Source: Hyphococcus sp. (GTDB taxonomy: Bacteria > Pseudomonadota > Alphaproteobacteria > Caulobacterales > Parvularculaceae). From it: a stretch of DNA of 43,419 nt. The stretch is from assembly GCA_013002535.1 (NCBI GenBank), contig JABDJK010000035.1, positions 1 through 43,419 of the forward strand, given 5' to 3'. The notes under the pieces are model-generated. The model ran no database searches, was not told where the DNA came from, and saw only the letters and a program-made list of their open reading frames with translations. Shown piece by piece: positions 35,094 to 43,015 of this stretch; positions within the stretch are counted from its first letter, which is position 1; the number at the start of each line of letters is the position of its first letter. A program made the translations under genes and the position numbers.

Positions 35094-36185
35094 TTGACGA
35101 ACACGTTGACGGACAAAAGAGCGATTGTTCTTGCGATCGACGCCATGGGCGGCGACGCTGGTCCGTCTGCTGTCGTCGATGGCGTCGCGCATGCTGTGTC
35201 AAAAGGCTTGCGCGCGAAGTTTCTCTTTTTTGGCGACGAGAAAATTATCGCACCGCTTGTGGCCGAAGCGAAAGGCCTCGAAGGATCAGAAATTCGGCAC
35301 GCGGAAAATATCGTTCAAATGACGGACAAGCCAAGTCATGTCATTCGCCGTGGTCGCGATACCTCCATGTGGCTGGCGATGACAGCGGTGAAGGAAGGCG
35401 AGGCGCAAGCTGTCGTTTCCTGCGGCAATACTGGCGCTTTGATGGCGCTGGCGCGCTTACAGCTTCGCATGATTGAAGGCGTTGATCGCCCGGCGATAAC
35501 GGCGCTGTGGCCAACGCAGCGCGGCAAAACTGTGGTTCTTGATGTCGGCGCCAATGTTGAGGCGGACGAAAAGCAGCTTGTCCAATTCGCAATCATGGGT
35601 GAGGCGTTTTATCGGTCCCTCGCAAAAGTTGATAAACCGACAGTCGGCTTGTTGAATGTTGGCGCCGAAGATCTGAAAGGCCATGAAATAATCCGAACTG
35701 CCGCGCGCATTCTTCGCGAGGCTGATCCGGAAATGGCGTTTAAGGGCTTCGTCGAAGGCGATGACATATCAAAAGGCTCAGTGGATGTAGTTGTCACCGA
35801 CGGGTTTACCGGCAACATCGCCATCAAAACGGCTGAGGGCGCCGCGCGGCTTTTGGGCAAGTGGTTGAAAGATTCGCTCACCGGCACCTGGAACGCTCGC
35901 CTTGGCGCGTTGTTGATGGCGCCTGGGCTGCGCAAGTTTAAAGAACGCATCGACCCATCGGCGAACAATGGCGGCGTATTTCTGGGCGTTAATGGCATCG
36001 TTGTGAAAAGCCATGGCGGGGCGGACGCCTATGGGTTTGCAAGCGCCGTAAAAATGGCCGCGCGCCTTGCCCGCCGTCCTTTCCTTGACGAGGTCGCCGA
36101 AACCGTTGACGCCGTCATGGCGCGGCGGCGATCGCTGCGCAAAGCACAAGAGTCAGAAGCAAAGATAACTGCGGCGGCGCAATGA
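35094..36185 (+). CDS. plsX: Phosphate acyltransferase PlsX
   Basis: A 363-residue enzyme that makes acyl-phosphate from acyl-ACP, the first committed step of phospholipid synthesis. The start IVLAIDAMGGDAGPSAVVDGV and the segments SCGNTGALMALARLQLRMIEG, VGLLNVGAEDLKGHE, VVVTDGFTGNIAIKTAEGAA and FLGVNGIVVKSHGGADAYGF are signatures. The start appears to be TTG at 35094, with AGGAC eight bases before it. fabH overlaps its end by four bases (ATGA). Confidence 0.95.
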   Translation: MTNTLTDKRAIVLAIDAMGGDAGPSAVVDGVAHAVSKGLRAKFLFFGDEKIIAPLVAEAKGLEGSEIRHAENIVQMTDKPSHVIRRGRDTSMWLAMTAVKEGEAQAVVSCGNTGALMALARLQLRMIEGVDRPAITALWPTQRGKTVVLDVGANVEADEKQLVQFAIMGEAFYRSLAKVDKPTVGLLNVGAEDLKGHEIIRTAARILREADPEMAFKGFVEGDDISKGSVDVVVTDGFTGNIAIKTAEGAARLLGKWLKDSLTGTWNARLGALLMAPGLRKFKERIDPSANNGGVFLGVNGIVVKSHGGADAYGFASAVKMAARLARRPFLDEVAETVDAVMARRRSLRKAQESEAKITAAAQ

Positions 36186-37153
36186 CAAGACGGGCGGTTA
36201 TTACCGGTTGCGGATCGTTTTTACCGGAAAAAATTCTCACCAATGACGACCTCGCCAAGATGGTCGATACCAACGATGCGTGGATTCGCGAGCGCACCGG
36301 CATTAAAGAGCGCCATATAGCGAGCGAAGGGGAGCTGACGTCCGATCTCGCCATTGAGGCCGCGAAAAAAGCTTTAGCCGTTGCGGGCCGCGACGCCGCT
36401 GATATCGATCTCATTGTCGTCGCAACAACGACGCCGGATCTAACCTTTCCGTCAACGGCGGCAGTGGTGCAGGCAAAACTGGGCGCCGGCGTCGGCGCTG
36501 CGTTTGATATTCAGGCGGTCTGCACCGGTTTTATCTATGCGCTCTCAACCGCGGAGAAATTCATTGCTTCCGGTCAGCATCAAAATGCGCTGGTGATCGG
36601 CGCGGAGACATTCTCGCGCATTCTCGACTGGGAAGACCGCGCGACTTGCGTTCTTTTCGGCGACGGCGCCGGCGCTTTCGTATTGGAAGGCCGCGACGAA
36701 AAAGACGCCGATGGCCGCGGTGTCATGAACAGCTATCTGCGCTGCGACGGAACCATGGTTGACCTGCTTTACGTCGACGGCGGCGTTTCTTCGACCCAAT
36801 CAACGGGCCATGTACGGATGCAAGGCAACCGCGTATTCCGTGAGGCGATAACGCGCATATCAGAAGCGATTGAGTGCGTTGTCGCTGACGCCGGGGTCCA
36901 CGTTGATGATATCGACTGGTTTGTTCCCCATCAGGCGAATGAACGCATCATCAAGGGCGTTGTCAAAAAACTGAGCCTTCGCGAAAATCAGGTAGTTTCA
37001 ACCATTGCCGGCCAGGGCAATACGTCTGCGGCGTCGATACCGCTCGCTTGGTGCGCCGGCGTTGACGATGGGCGCATCAAAAAAGGCGATCTTGTCCTGA
37101 TCGAGGGGATGGGCGGCGGTCTGACCTGGGGCGCTGCATTGATGCGCGCGTGA
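36182..37153 (+). CDS. fabH: 3-oxoacyl-ACP synthase III (KAS III)
   Basis: A 323-residue enzyme that starts fatty-acid synthesis by condensing acetyl-CoA with malonyl-ACP. The catalytic triad is Cys114 (AVCTGFIYAL), His250 (WFVPHQANERI) and Asn280 (GQGNTSAASIP). N-terminal TGCGSFLPEKILTNDDL and RTGIKERHIA fit. It is translationally coupled to plsX. A 97-base gap separates it from ihfA, which probably has its own promoter. Confidence 0.97.
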   Translation: MTRRAVITGCGSFLPEKILTNDDLAKMVDTNDAWIRERTGIKERHIASEGELTSDLAIEAAKKALAVAGRDAADIDLIVVATTTPDLTFPSTAAVVQAKLGAGVGAAFDIQAVCTGFIYALSTAEKFIASGQHQNALVIGAETFSRILDWEDRATCVLFGDGAGAFVLEGRDEKDADGRGVMNSYLRCDGTMVDLLYVDGGVSSTQSTGHVRMQGNRVFREAITRISEAIECVVADAGVHVDDIDWFVPHQANERIIKGVVKKLSLRENQVVSTIAGQGNTSAASIPLAWCAGVDDGRIKKGDLVLIEGMGGGLTWGAALMRA

Positions 37154-37181
37154 ACAAGTCGCAATATATTTCAACAACTTA

Positions 37182-37209
37182 TTGACCTAACCACCCTGTT
37201 AATATTAAC
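37182..37209 (+). promoter_or_regulatory. Candidate ihfA promoter with palindrome
   Basis: TTGACC (37182-37187) and TATTAA (37203-37208) have a 15-base spacer, shorter than usual. The -10 region overlaps the perfect palindrome GTTAATATTAAC (37198-37209), which could be a repressor site. The position about 45 bases before the ihfA start is right for a promoter. Confidence 0.35.
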
Positions 37210-37250
37210 CTTTACACCGGTGGGGCGAATTATTCGCGGGGCTTATTACT

Positions 37251-37568
37251 ATGGCGAGCAATACTGTAACGCGGGCAAATCTGACTGATGCTGTTTATCG
37301 ATCCGTTGGCATTTCCAGAAACGAATCCGCAGCTTTTGTTGAGCGCGTTCTGGAAGAGGTCGCCGGCTCGCTGGAGCGCGGCGAGACTGTAAAAATTTCG
37401 TCCTTCGGAACATTTTCGGTTCGCGACAAAAAGCTCCGTATGGGCCGTAATCCGAAAACCGGTGAGGAAGTGCCGATTGCGCCGCGCCGGGTTGTCACCT
37501 TCCGCGCGTCACATGTATTAAAAGACCGCATCAATGAAGGTCACCGCAGCCGCAAAGCCGCGGAGTAA
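37251..37568 (+). CDS. ihfA: Integration host factor subunit alpha
   Basis: A 105-residue DNA-bending HU/IHF-family protein. [75 protein letters not shown] covers the whole fold, with GRNPKTGE the DNA-intercalating arm (Pro at the tip). Its position between fabH and a MerR regulator is the usual alphaproteobacterial order and supports IHF-alpha over HU. The length is normal. Confidence 0.94.
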   Translation: MASNTVTRANLTDAVYRSVGISRNESAAFVERVLEEVAGSLERGETVKISSFGTFSVRDKKLRMGRNPKTGEEVPIAPRRVVTFRASHVLKDRINEGHRSRKAAE

Positions 37569-37589
37569 AAATCGATTTAAGGGCAGGTG

Positions 37590-38144
37590 ATGCGCATGGC
37601 GAAAGCCGCCGAAGCATTCCGGACAATTTCTGAAGCCGCCGACGAACTCGATGTGCCGCAACATGTGCTGCGCCATTGGGAGGAAGTCTTCGGTCAGGTG
37701 CGCCCCATGCGCCGCGCTGGCGGGCGTCGTTATTATCGCCCCCTGGATATCGATCTCTTACGCGGCATTCGCGTCCTATTATATAATCAGCGCTACACCA
37801 CCAAAGGCGTTCAGAAGATTTTCCGCGAGGAAGGCGTAAAGTTCGTTTCCGAGCTTGGCCGCCGTGCGGCGGCGGGCGAAGAGATTGATGTACGTCCGGT
37901 CCTGCCGGATGAAGACGGCGTTGCCCAGGAAATCTTGGAACTTGGCGATGACGCCCGGGTGCCACCGGAAATGTCGCGGGATGTGCGCCATGCACTATCG
38001 CGTCTGGTAACGCGTCTTGAGAAAGTTCAGGACGCCCTGGATGAGGCCGCGCTGGCGCTGGAAGCGATAGATGCGGCGAATGCGCCGGAGGACGACGCCG
38101 AGGACGATGCGCGCCGCGCATTGAGTGACGACGCTGCGGCGTAA
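37590..38144 (+). CDS. MerR-family transcriptional regulator
   Basis: About 184 residues. A MerR-type winged helix lies at about 8-78: [25 protein letters not shown], then the wing [21 protein letters not shown] and [14 protein letters not shown]. The rest is a helical segment with an acidic end ([16 protein letters not shown]) and no metal-binding cysteines, so it is not a classic metal sensor. Starts at 37587 (GTG), 37590 (ATG) or 37596 (ATG) are all possible. It directly follows ihfA, as in other alphaproteobacteria. The targets are unknown. Confidence 0.9.
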   Translation: MRMAKAAEAFRTISEAADELDVPQHVLRHWEEVFGQVRPMRRAGGRRYYRPLDIDLLRGIRVLLYNQRYTTKGVQKIFREEGVKFVSELGRRAAAGEEIDVRPVLPDEDGVAQEILELGDDARVPPEMSRDVRHALSRLVTRLEKVQDALDEAALALEAIDAANAPEDDAEDDARRALSDDAAA

Positions 38145-38171
38145 GGCTGCGAATTCGTCCGTTCTTCCCCA

Positions 38172-38199
38172 TTGCAGGCTAGCGGTTCGGCGCTATAGT
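38172..38199 (+). promoter_or_regulatory. Promoter of tRNA-Pro
   Basis: TTGCAG (38172-38177) and TATAGT (38194-38199) are 16 bases apart, and transcription would start about ten bases before the tRNA. Confidence 0.6.
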
Positions 38200-38217
38200 C
38201 CGCGACCTGTAACGGTC

Positions 38218-38294
38218 CGGAGCGTGGCGCAGTCTGGTAGCGCACTTCACTGGGGGTGAAGGGGTCGCTGGTTCGAGTCCAGTCGCTCCGACCA
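38218..38294 (+). tRNA. tRNA-Pro, anticodon GGG
   Basis: The acceptor stem CGGAGCG/CGCTCCG, the D-arm GGCGCAGTCTGGTAGCGC, the anticodon stem CTTCA/TGAAG with loop CTGGGGG (anticodon GGG) and the T-arm GGTTCGAGTCC are all complete. Discriminator A and CCA are encoded. An AT-only inverted repeat with T-run (ATTTTTCCGCAAAAAT) follows at once and may help end the transcript. No integrase or attachment-site duplication is seen beside it. Confidence 0.96.
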
Positions 38295-38409
38295 TTTTTC
38301 CGCAAAAATCAATGAAAATTCCGCATCGACGTGATTTTGCGGGCTACGCAACGTCGTCCCGCCCATGCTATAGTGCCGCCAGTCGTGTATTCGCTGGAGT
38401 GGCGGGGAA

Positions 38410-38802
38410 ATGAGCAAAGCGCCAAAATTACCAGGGTCGATACTGCCCGATGGTGTCCCAGCGGATAACCGCTCCATGGCTTCTGGCAGCGCGGGCGGCT
38501 TCACTGCGCCGGATATGGCGACGCCAAAATTCCCTAGCGATGACCTCGCTTCAAAAGCATCACTCCGGCGCGTCGAACGACGCGAGATCGAAATCATCGA
38601 AGAAGAAGATGACGATGATGAAGATGAGGACGAACGCGATTTTGACAGTCCGCCGCCGGCGATCAGTAACATGGCGATTATTCTTGTTGCCAGCGCGCTC
38701 CTCGCTGCACTTGCCGCAATTGTGATTGCTAACGGCAGCGAGCCCGCGCCGCTCTGTTCAACCCAGCCGGACTGGAACCAGTATAACTGCCGCGCTGGTT
38801 AG
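38410..38802 (+). CDS. Small acidic single-pass membrane protein, unknown
   Basis: A 130-residue protein I do not recognise. Residues 1-60 are polar and probably disordered, 61-79 are almost only Glu and Asp, 87-108 form one membrane helix, and a short periplasmic tail carries two cysteines (Cys116, Cys127) that could pair. Orientation would put the acidic part in the cytoplasm. A TATAGT -10 element at 38369 and a GGAG/GGGG stretch before the ATG support expression. It follows tRNA-Pro and converges on the J-domain gene. Confidence 0.7.
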   Translation: MSKAPKLPGSILPDGVPADNRSMASGSAGGFTAPDMATPKFPSDDLASKASLRRVERREIEIIEEEDDDDEDEDERDFDSPPPAISNMAIILVASALLAALAAIVIANGSEPAPLCSTQPDWNQYNCRAG

Positions 38803-38834
38803 GAGGCGAAAGTTCAAATTTACAATCCTTGCTT

Positions 38835-38855
38835 CGCCGCGGTTTAACCGCGGCG
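38835..38855. repeat. 21-bp palindrome between convergent genes
   Basis: CGCCGCGGTT-T-AACCGCGGCG is a perfect 10-1-10 inverted repeat in the gap between the acidic membrane protein and the J-domain gene. It could act as a two-way terminator, but no T-run follows on either strand. Confidence 0.5.
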
Positions 38856-38946
38856 CCCATCACTAGCGCTTTAAGATAGGGCAGCGGACATCGACGGAGA
38901 TGGATCCCGCGGTCAAGCGGTGGGAAAGAAATGGATGAATGAATGG

Positions 38947-39525
38947 CTAAATGCTACCCGCGGCGGCTTTCGGCGCTGCTTCAGCGCTCGCCGCTTCTTC
39001 ACGGTCGCGCATGATCTTGCGATAGGCGTAGTTGATTTTCTGCGTTGATTTCAGCGCCGCGTCAGCGAGGTCGTCATCGAGCCCGAGCGCCGCAATTGAA
39101 TCCGGATGAACCGCTTTGATACGAGTTTTGTAGGCTGCTCGAATTTCATCGACGCTTGCTTCCGGCGTAATACGCAAAGTTGCATACGGATCAAACTTGC
39201 GTATGGCGCGGGGCGTTTTTGATTCACCTTTTTCGGAATCGGTTTCAAATTCTGCTGATAGATCTTCGACTTGTTCTTCCTCAATATCTTCGGCCGGCTT
39301 CGCAATTTCGAGTTCAACGATAGACGCGATTTGCAACTTCGAGACGATGATCGCGGGACCGCCTTCTTTTTTTATCGGTATGAACGCACGATCATCATTC
39401 AGAAGATCGATCAACCGGTCGCCAACCGACAGGAAGACAACGCCATGAAATGGTTCCTGGCCAACAATGGTAATTTTCACCGCCGCCTGATTTTTGTGTC
39501 TAATAGTCTGGTTCTGGCCCAGCAT
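38947..39525 (-). CDS. J-domain protein with N-terminal small beta-domain
   Basis: About 192 residues from the ATG at 39525 (GGAG five bases upstream; the ORF extends 11 residues further). Residues about 15-80 look like a small all-beta domain (VKITIVGQEPFHGVVFLSVGDRLIDLLNDDRAFIPI). An acidic linker follows, then a C-terminal J domain: FDPYATLRITPEASVDEIRAAYKTRIKAVHPDS, with the HPD motif that stimulates Hsp70. Class III architecture, without zinc or Gly/Phe regions. A co-chaperone role with DnaK is likely; the client is unknown. Confidence 0.85.
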   Translation of the reverse strand: MLGQNQTIRHKNQAAVKITIVGQEPFHGVVFLSVGDRLIDLLNDDRAFIPIKKEGGPAIIVSKLQIASIVELEIAKPAEDIEEEQVEDLSAEFETDSEKGESKTPRAIRKFDPYATLRITPEASVDEIRAAYKTRIKAVHPDSIAALGLDDDLADAALKSTQKINYAYRKIMRDREEAASAEAAPKAAAGSI

Positions 39526-39612
39526 GTCTCCGCCCCGCGCGTTCGTTCGACAGCGCATATTGCCTGACAGGGTTTAAGGGAGCGTTGCGGTGTGAAGCCG
39601 ATTGCAAGCGCT

Positions 39613-39852
39613 TTAGTCCCGATTTGGGTCAGGAGGCTTTTGCGCAGGCTCGGCATTCATCCATTGCATTAGATATTTGACCGGAAACGCCCATGCGATC
39701 CCGGCGATGAGATAATATATGACCTTCAATAATTGAAAGTTTGGCAGCATTTCGCCAAGGGCCGCCGCCGCAAAAAGATAGAGGACGAGCGCCGGCAAGA
39801 GCGCCGCCATGCCGATCAGTTTCTTGATGCGAGGCGTCATTTTCGGTTCCAT
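39613..39852 (-). CDS. DUF2842 small membrane protein
   Basis: A 79-residue protein with two membrane helices (about 10-33 and 42-64) and the conserved VIYYLIAGIAWAFPVKYLMQWM. It is typical of DUF2842, found next to heme A synthase genes in alphaproteobacteria. An ATG at 39840 (MTPRIKK) is an equally good start. It is divergent from ctaA by 58 bases. The function is unknown; a part in haem A or oxidase assembly is guilt by association. Confidence 0.85.
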   Translation of the reverse strand: MEPKMTPRIKKLIGMAALLPALVLYLFAAAALGEMLPNFQLLKVIYYLIAGIAWAFPVKYLMQWMNAEPAQKPPDPNRD

Positions 39853-39910
39853 TTGCGCCGCGACGCGGAGTCGCGGGCGGCGGCGATGAATTTATCCTAA
39901 ACCATGGGTC

Positions 39911-40963
39911 ATGGCAGCTAGCAAATTAAATGATCCGGATCAAAAAGGCTCGACATCTTCTGCCGCGGCGCGCCGGATCGCCATTTGGCTATTCTTAATG
40001 TGCGGCCTTGTCTCCGTAATGGTGATTGTCGGCGGCGCAACCCGGCTTACCGATTCCGGCCTCTCGATTGTTGAATGGCGCCCTGTCACCGGGGCGATCC
40101 CGCCCATGAGTGAGGCGGCGTGGCTCTCTGAATTTGAGAAATACAAGACTATCCCTGAATACCAGGAAGTAAATTACGGAATGAGCCTCGGCGAGTTCAA
40201 GAAAATTTACTGGTGGGAATGGGGCCACCGATTTCTTGGGCGCCTCATCGGCATCGCGTTTTTCGCGCCCTTTGTTTTCTTTGCAGCGACGGGCGCGCTA
40301 ACGCGCCCGCTTGGGTTTAAACTATTTGGGTTATTTTTGCTGGGCGGACTGCAGGGCGCCCTTGGCTGGTGGATGGTATCCTCAGGTTTGTCTGAGCGCG
40401 TTGACGTCAGCCAGTATCGCCTCGCAGCGCATCTCGCTCTTGCGGTCGCGCTTTTCGGATTCATGTTTTGGCTGGCGCTCGATCTATGGCCGGCGAAACG
40501 CCCCGGCGCATCGCGTAACATAAAGTTGGGCGCCCTCGTGCTCCTTGCCGGTGTTTACGCGCAAATGATGCTCGGCGCATTTGTTGCCGGGCTTCGCGCG
40601 GGGCGAACCTACAACACATGGCCGCTGATGGAGGGAAAATTCTTTCCCGACGGCTATTTTGTCGGCTCAAAAGGTCTCAATGATCTTTTTGAGACGATTG
40701 AGGCGGTGCAATTCAACCATCGCATCGGTGCGATGTTGCTCGCGGCTGGCGCCGTTTGGTTTTTTGTCGCCGCGCATAAAACTGCGCTCGCTCCGCGTGC
40801 AAAATTGGTGCTCGCCGCGGTTGGATTTCAGTTTGTGTTGGGCGTCTGGACATTACTCGCGGCAACGCCGATCTCTCTGGGGCTCGCGCATCAGGCTGGC
40901 GCGCTGGTCGTTTTTGCGGCTGCGATTTATGCGGCGCACGGCGCAAGCGCTACTCTAGATTAA
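39911..40963 (+). CDS. ctaA: Heme A synthase (COX15/CtaA)
   Basis: A 350-residue inner-membrane protein with eight helices that oxidises the C8 methyl of haem O to give haem A for cytochrome oxidase. VGGATRLTDSGLSIVEWRPVTGAIPP, WWEWGHRFLGRLIG, HLALAVALFGFMFW, YNTWPLMEGKFFP and FNHRIGAMLL are the COX15 signatures, and the haem-ligand histidines (EWGHR, AAHLAL, FNHR, GLAHQ) are all present. The end overlaps the tail of the convergent lipoprotein gene by 14 bases. Confidence 0.96.
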   Translation: MAASKLNDPDQKGSTSSAAARRIAIWLFLMCGLVSVMVIVGGATRLTDSGLSIVEWRPVTGAIPPMSEAAWLSEFEKYKTIPEYQEVNYGMSLGEFKKIYWWEWGHRFLGRLIGIAFFAPFVFFAATGALTRPLGFKLFGLFLLGGLQGALGWWMVSSGLSERVDVSQYRLAAHLALAVALFGFMFWLALDLWPAKRPGASRNIKLGALVLLAGVYAQMMLGAFVAGLRAGRTYNTWPLMEGKFFPDGYFVGSKGLNDLFETIEAVQFNHRIGAMLLAAGAVWFFVAAHKTALAPRAKLVLAAVGFQFVLGVWTLLAATPISLGLAHQAGALVVFAAAIYAAHGASATLD

Positions 40964-42059
40964 AGTCCGTACGGATCAACAAGCTATCGTCCTCGGCTTC
41001 CGGCAATGTCCCGCGCGGCTCAATCGGGTCTCCAGTCTCAATACCAAGCGCATTGGCGACGCCATTCGCCGGGATGAGGCGCAAGGCCGGCGCTTCGGAT
41101 CCAAATGTGACGGCGACTGCGCCATTGCGATAAAGCCCGCCAAGATTTGCGCCGCTGACGCCAAGAACGCCCGGCGCGCCTTCCGCGTCGATTTCGTCCG
41201 TTGCTGCAAAGCTTGCTGCGCCGGCAACTTTGCCTGATGGTGCGTCAATAACAGCGACGGCGCCGGTCTCGCCACCCAACAAAAAGACATGGGCGCCGAA
41301 AGCCGCCTCGCCATTTTCGCCCTCGCTCGCTGACGCAATCATGCCGATGCCGGCGGGCTTGACGTTTGCAAGGGTTGTGATTGCCGATGGGGCGCCTTCA
41401 CTAGCAAAACGATATAGGGCGCCAGCTTGCGTCACGACAATCGCCTCGCCGGTCAGGGGATCAACAGTGCAGTCGGTCGCATCGGCTGGTGCGGTAAAGG
41501 ATTGCATGTTCGAGACTTTGACGTTTTCCGCCTCAATGCCAAAATCGTAGGACGTCAATTCGCCTTTTTGCACGATGAATAGCGAAGGCGACGATTCGCC
41601 CGCCGCGCGTCCAAAACAAAAGCTGCGCACGTTTCCGCGCACCGGAATTTCGCCAAGTTCCGGCTGGAAGTTACGCGTCACATTATCAATTGCGTAGACT
41701 TTGAATGCCTCCGCTTCCGTATCGTAGGAGACGAGGAGCCCGCGCGCCGTCGGCCCAAGGCCAAGATAGGATACGGCTGCGCCGTGGGCATTGACGCCGG
41801 GAACGCGCGAGACTTCGACGCCGTCTTCCATATTGTAGGAGACGATGCCGTCTGCGCCAGCGACAATGATCAGGGCGTTGAATGCAACATTCGGGTGCGT
41901 CCAGAAATCAATGCCGGTGGGCGAAAATCCAACGCTGGGCAATTCATGGGCCGTCGAAACGCCAATGGGTTCCGGCGTCTCAACAGGGGCCGGCGCCTCG
42001 GTCTTTTGACTGCAGGCGGCGAGGGCGAAAACAGCGGCGGCGAGGAAAAATTTACGCAT
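40950..42059 (-). CDS. Predicted beta-propeller lipoprotein (phytase-like)
   Basis: A 369-residue lipoprotein: MRKFFLAAAVFALAAC carries an ideal lipobox (LAAC, Cys16) followed by a Pro/Glu-rich linker. The body repeats blades with Gly/Asp turns (ADGIVSYNMEDG, SYDTEAEAFKVYAIDN, GAVAVIDAPSGKV) and resembles the phytase-type propeller, but the calcium and phosphate residues were not identified, so an enzymatic role is not claimed. It overlaps the ctaA end by 14 bases and lies upstream of nothing else; a second predicted lipoprotein gene ends 37 bases before its start. Confidence 0.6.
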   Translation of the reverse strand: MRKFFLAAAVFALAACSQKTEAPAPVETPEPIGVSTAHELPSVGFSPTGIDFWTHPNVAFNALIIVAGADGIVSYNMEDGVEVSRVPGVNAHGAAVSYLGLGPTARGLLVSYDTEAEAFKVYAIDNVTRNFQPELGEIPVRGNVRSFCFGRAAGESSPSLFIVQKGELTSYDFGIEAENVKVSNMQSFTAPADATDCTVDPLTGEAIVVTQAGALYRFASEGAPSAITTLANVKPAGIGMIASASEGENGEAAFGAHVFLLGGETGAVAVIDAPSGKVAGAASFAATDEIDAEGAPGVLGVSGANLGGLYRNGAVAVTFGSEAPALRLIPANGVANALGIETGDPIEPRGTLPEAEDDSLLIRTDFNLE

Positions 42060-42096
42060 GAAGCAAATTACTCCGTTGTCGGTTTATTATTGGCGC

Positions 42097-42687
42097 CTAG
42101 TCGCTGACGCGTTTCCACATATATATGCGGTTCGATTTCCACTCGCCATCAACAATATTGAAACTTTCGGTAATGTGGATGTCTTCATCCGGGTTGTTGC
42201 TGCGATGACCGGTTTCTCTTGCGGGCGCGCCGCCGCGATAAAATGTTTGGATCGATTCAAAGCCGCCTTCGATCGGCCATGACGTCCCGACGCCAACCGC
42301 GCCGCCGGCGCCAAATTGTTCAAGCACAGCTTTTGCTTTTCCAGGGTGCCAGTATTGGCGAAAGCGCCAGAAGTCGCCGGTGGGCTCGCCGTCTTTGACG
42401 CCATAAAGCCGCCCAGTCATGGTTGCGGGACTTAAACCCGCTTTCCATTCCATGGCGTAAGCCTCAAACGGTTCGTTCTCCGTCATATAGGCTTCGTTGG
42501 AGGCGACCCATTTGCCGCCCTCGGCCGCCATATGGGCGATGTCATCAATGAGCCAATCAGTCGCTGGCGTTGGATCTTGCGTTGTCTCCAGCGCCTCAGC
42601 GACAGTTGCGTCGGCGATTGGCGTATCGCCATCGGCATGAGCGCAAGCGGCGAGGAGGAGCGCGGGAAGGGCGGGGATAGTGCGCAT
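42097..42687 (-). CDS. Predicted lipoprotein, unknown function
   Basis: A 196-residue protein. The signal MRTIPALPALLLAAC ends in a good lipobox (Cys15). The mature part shows MTGRLYGVKDGEPTGDFWRFRQYWHPGKAKAVLEQFG and RSNNPDEDIHITESFNIVDGEWKSNRIYMWKRV. This small alpha+beta body, with strands around a helix, recalls NTF2/SnoaL-like domains, but I cannot assign a family. It is cotranscribed with, or just ahead of, the propeller lipoprotein on the minus strand. Confidence 0.65.
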   Translation of the reverse strand: MRTIPALPALLLAACAHADGDTPIADATVAEALETTQDPTPATDWLIDDIAHMAAEGGKWVASNEAYMTENEPFEAYAMEWKAGLSPATMTGRLYGVKDGEPTGDFWRFRQYWHPGKAKAVLEQFGAGGAVGVGTSWPIEGGFESIQTFYRGGAPARETGHRSNNPDEDIHITESFNIVDGEWKSNRIYMWKRVSD

Positions 42688-42855
42688 GGAATTAGACCTT
42701 TAATGAAAAGAACGGCCTATATCATACATAAATGCGAGAGAAATTGCCCGAGCGCGCCGTCAATCAGGGTGCGGGTCGCCGCAAACCCAGAAGGTTGACA
42801 GCACAAGCCTGCGCGGAATTCCAACAGATTCAATAGTTTGTGCTGTTACAGAAAT

Positions 42856-42877
42856 ATGTGGTAATAAATTACCACAT
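42856..42877. promoter_or_regulatory. 22-bp perfect palindrome, possible operator, upstream of rplM
   Basis: The core TGTGGTAAT-AA-ATTACCACA is symmetrical and extends one further pair on each side. It lies in the 328-base gap between the lipoprotein gene at 42687 (minus) and rplM (plus). A candidate promoter for rplM follows at 42916-42944 (TTGACC, 17-base spacer, TATTTC). I cannot name the regulator. Confidence 0.5.
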
Positions 42878-42957
42878 TAATATCACCCTGTTTTCAAATA
42901 GTTTCTCGGAACATGTTGACCGGAAACGTAACGGCGGCTATTTCGCCGCCTTCCATG

Positions 42958-42989
42958 GCCGGTAGGGCATAAAACGCCTCAAAACCGGC
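42958..42989 (+). other. Possible leader hairpin of rplM
   Basis: GCCGGT (42958-42963) pairs with ACCGGC (42984-42989), with an inner GGC/GCC pairing, ending 10 bases before the AGGA at 43000. A second stem, GGCGGC/GCCGCC, lies at 42933-42950. L13 mRNA leaders are known sites of ribosomal-protein feedback in E. coli, so such structure is plausible but unproven. Confidence 0.35.
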
Positions 42990-43015
42990 TTTTGAATTTC
43001 AGGATGCGAAAACAC

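Noticed and set aside
38218-38330. tRNA-Pro as an integration site of a mobile element
   Set aside because: No integrase, no repeated tRNA 3' end and no change in gene character downstream.
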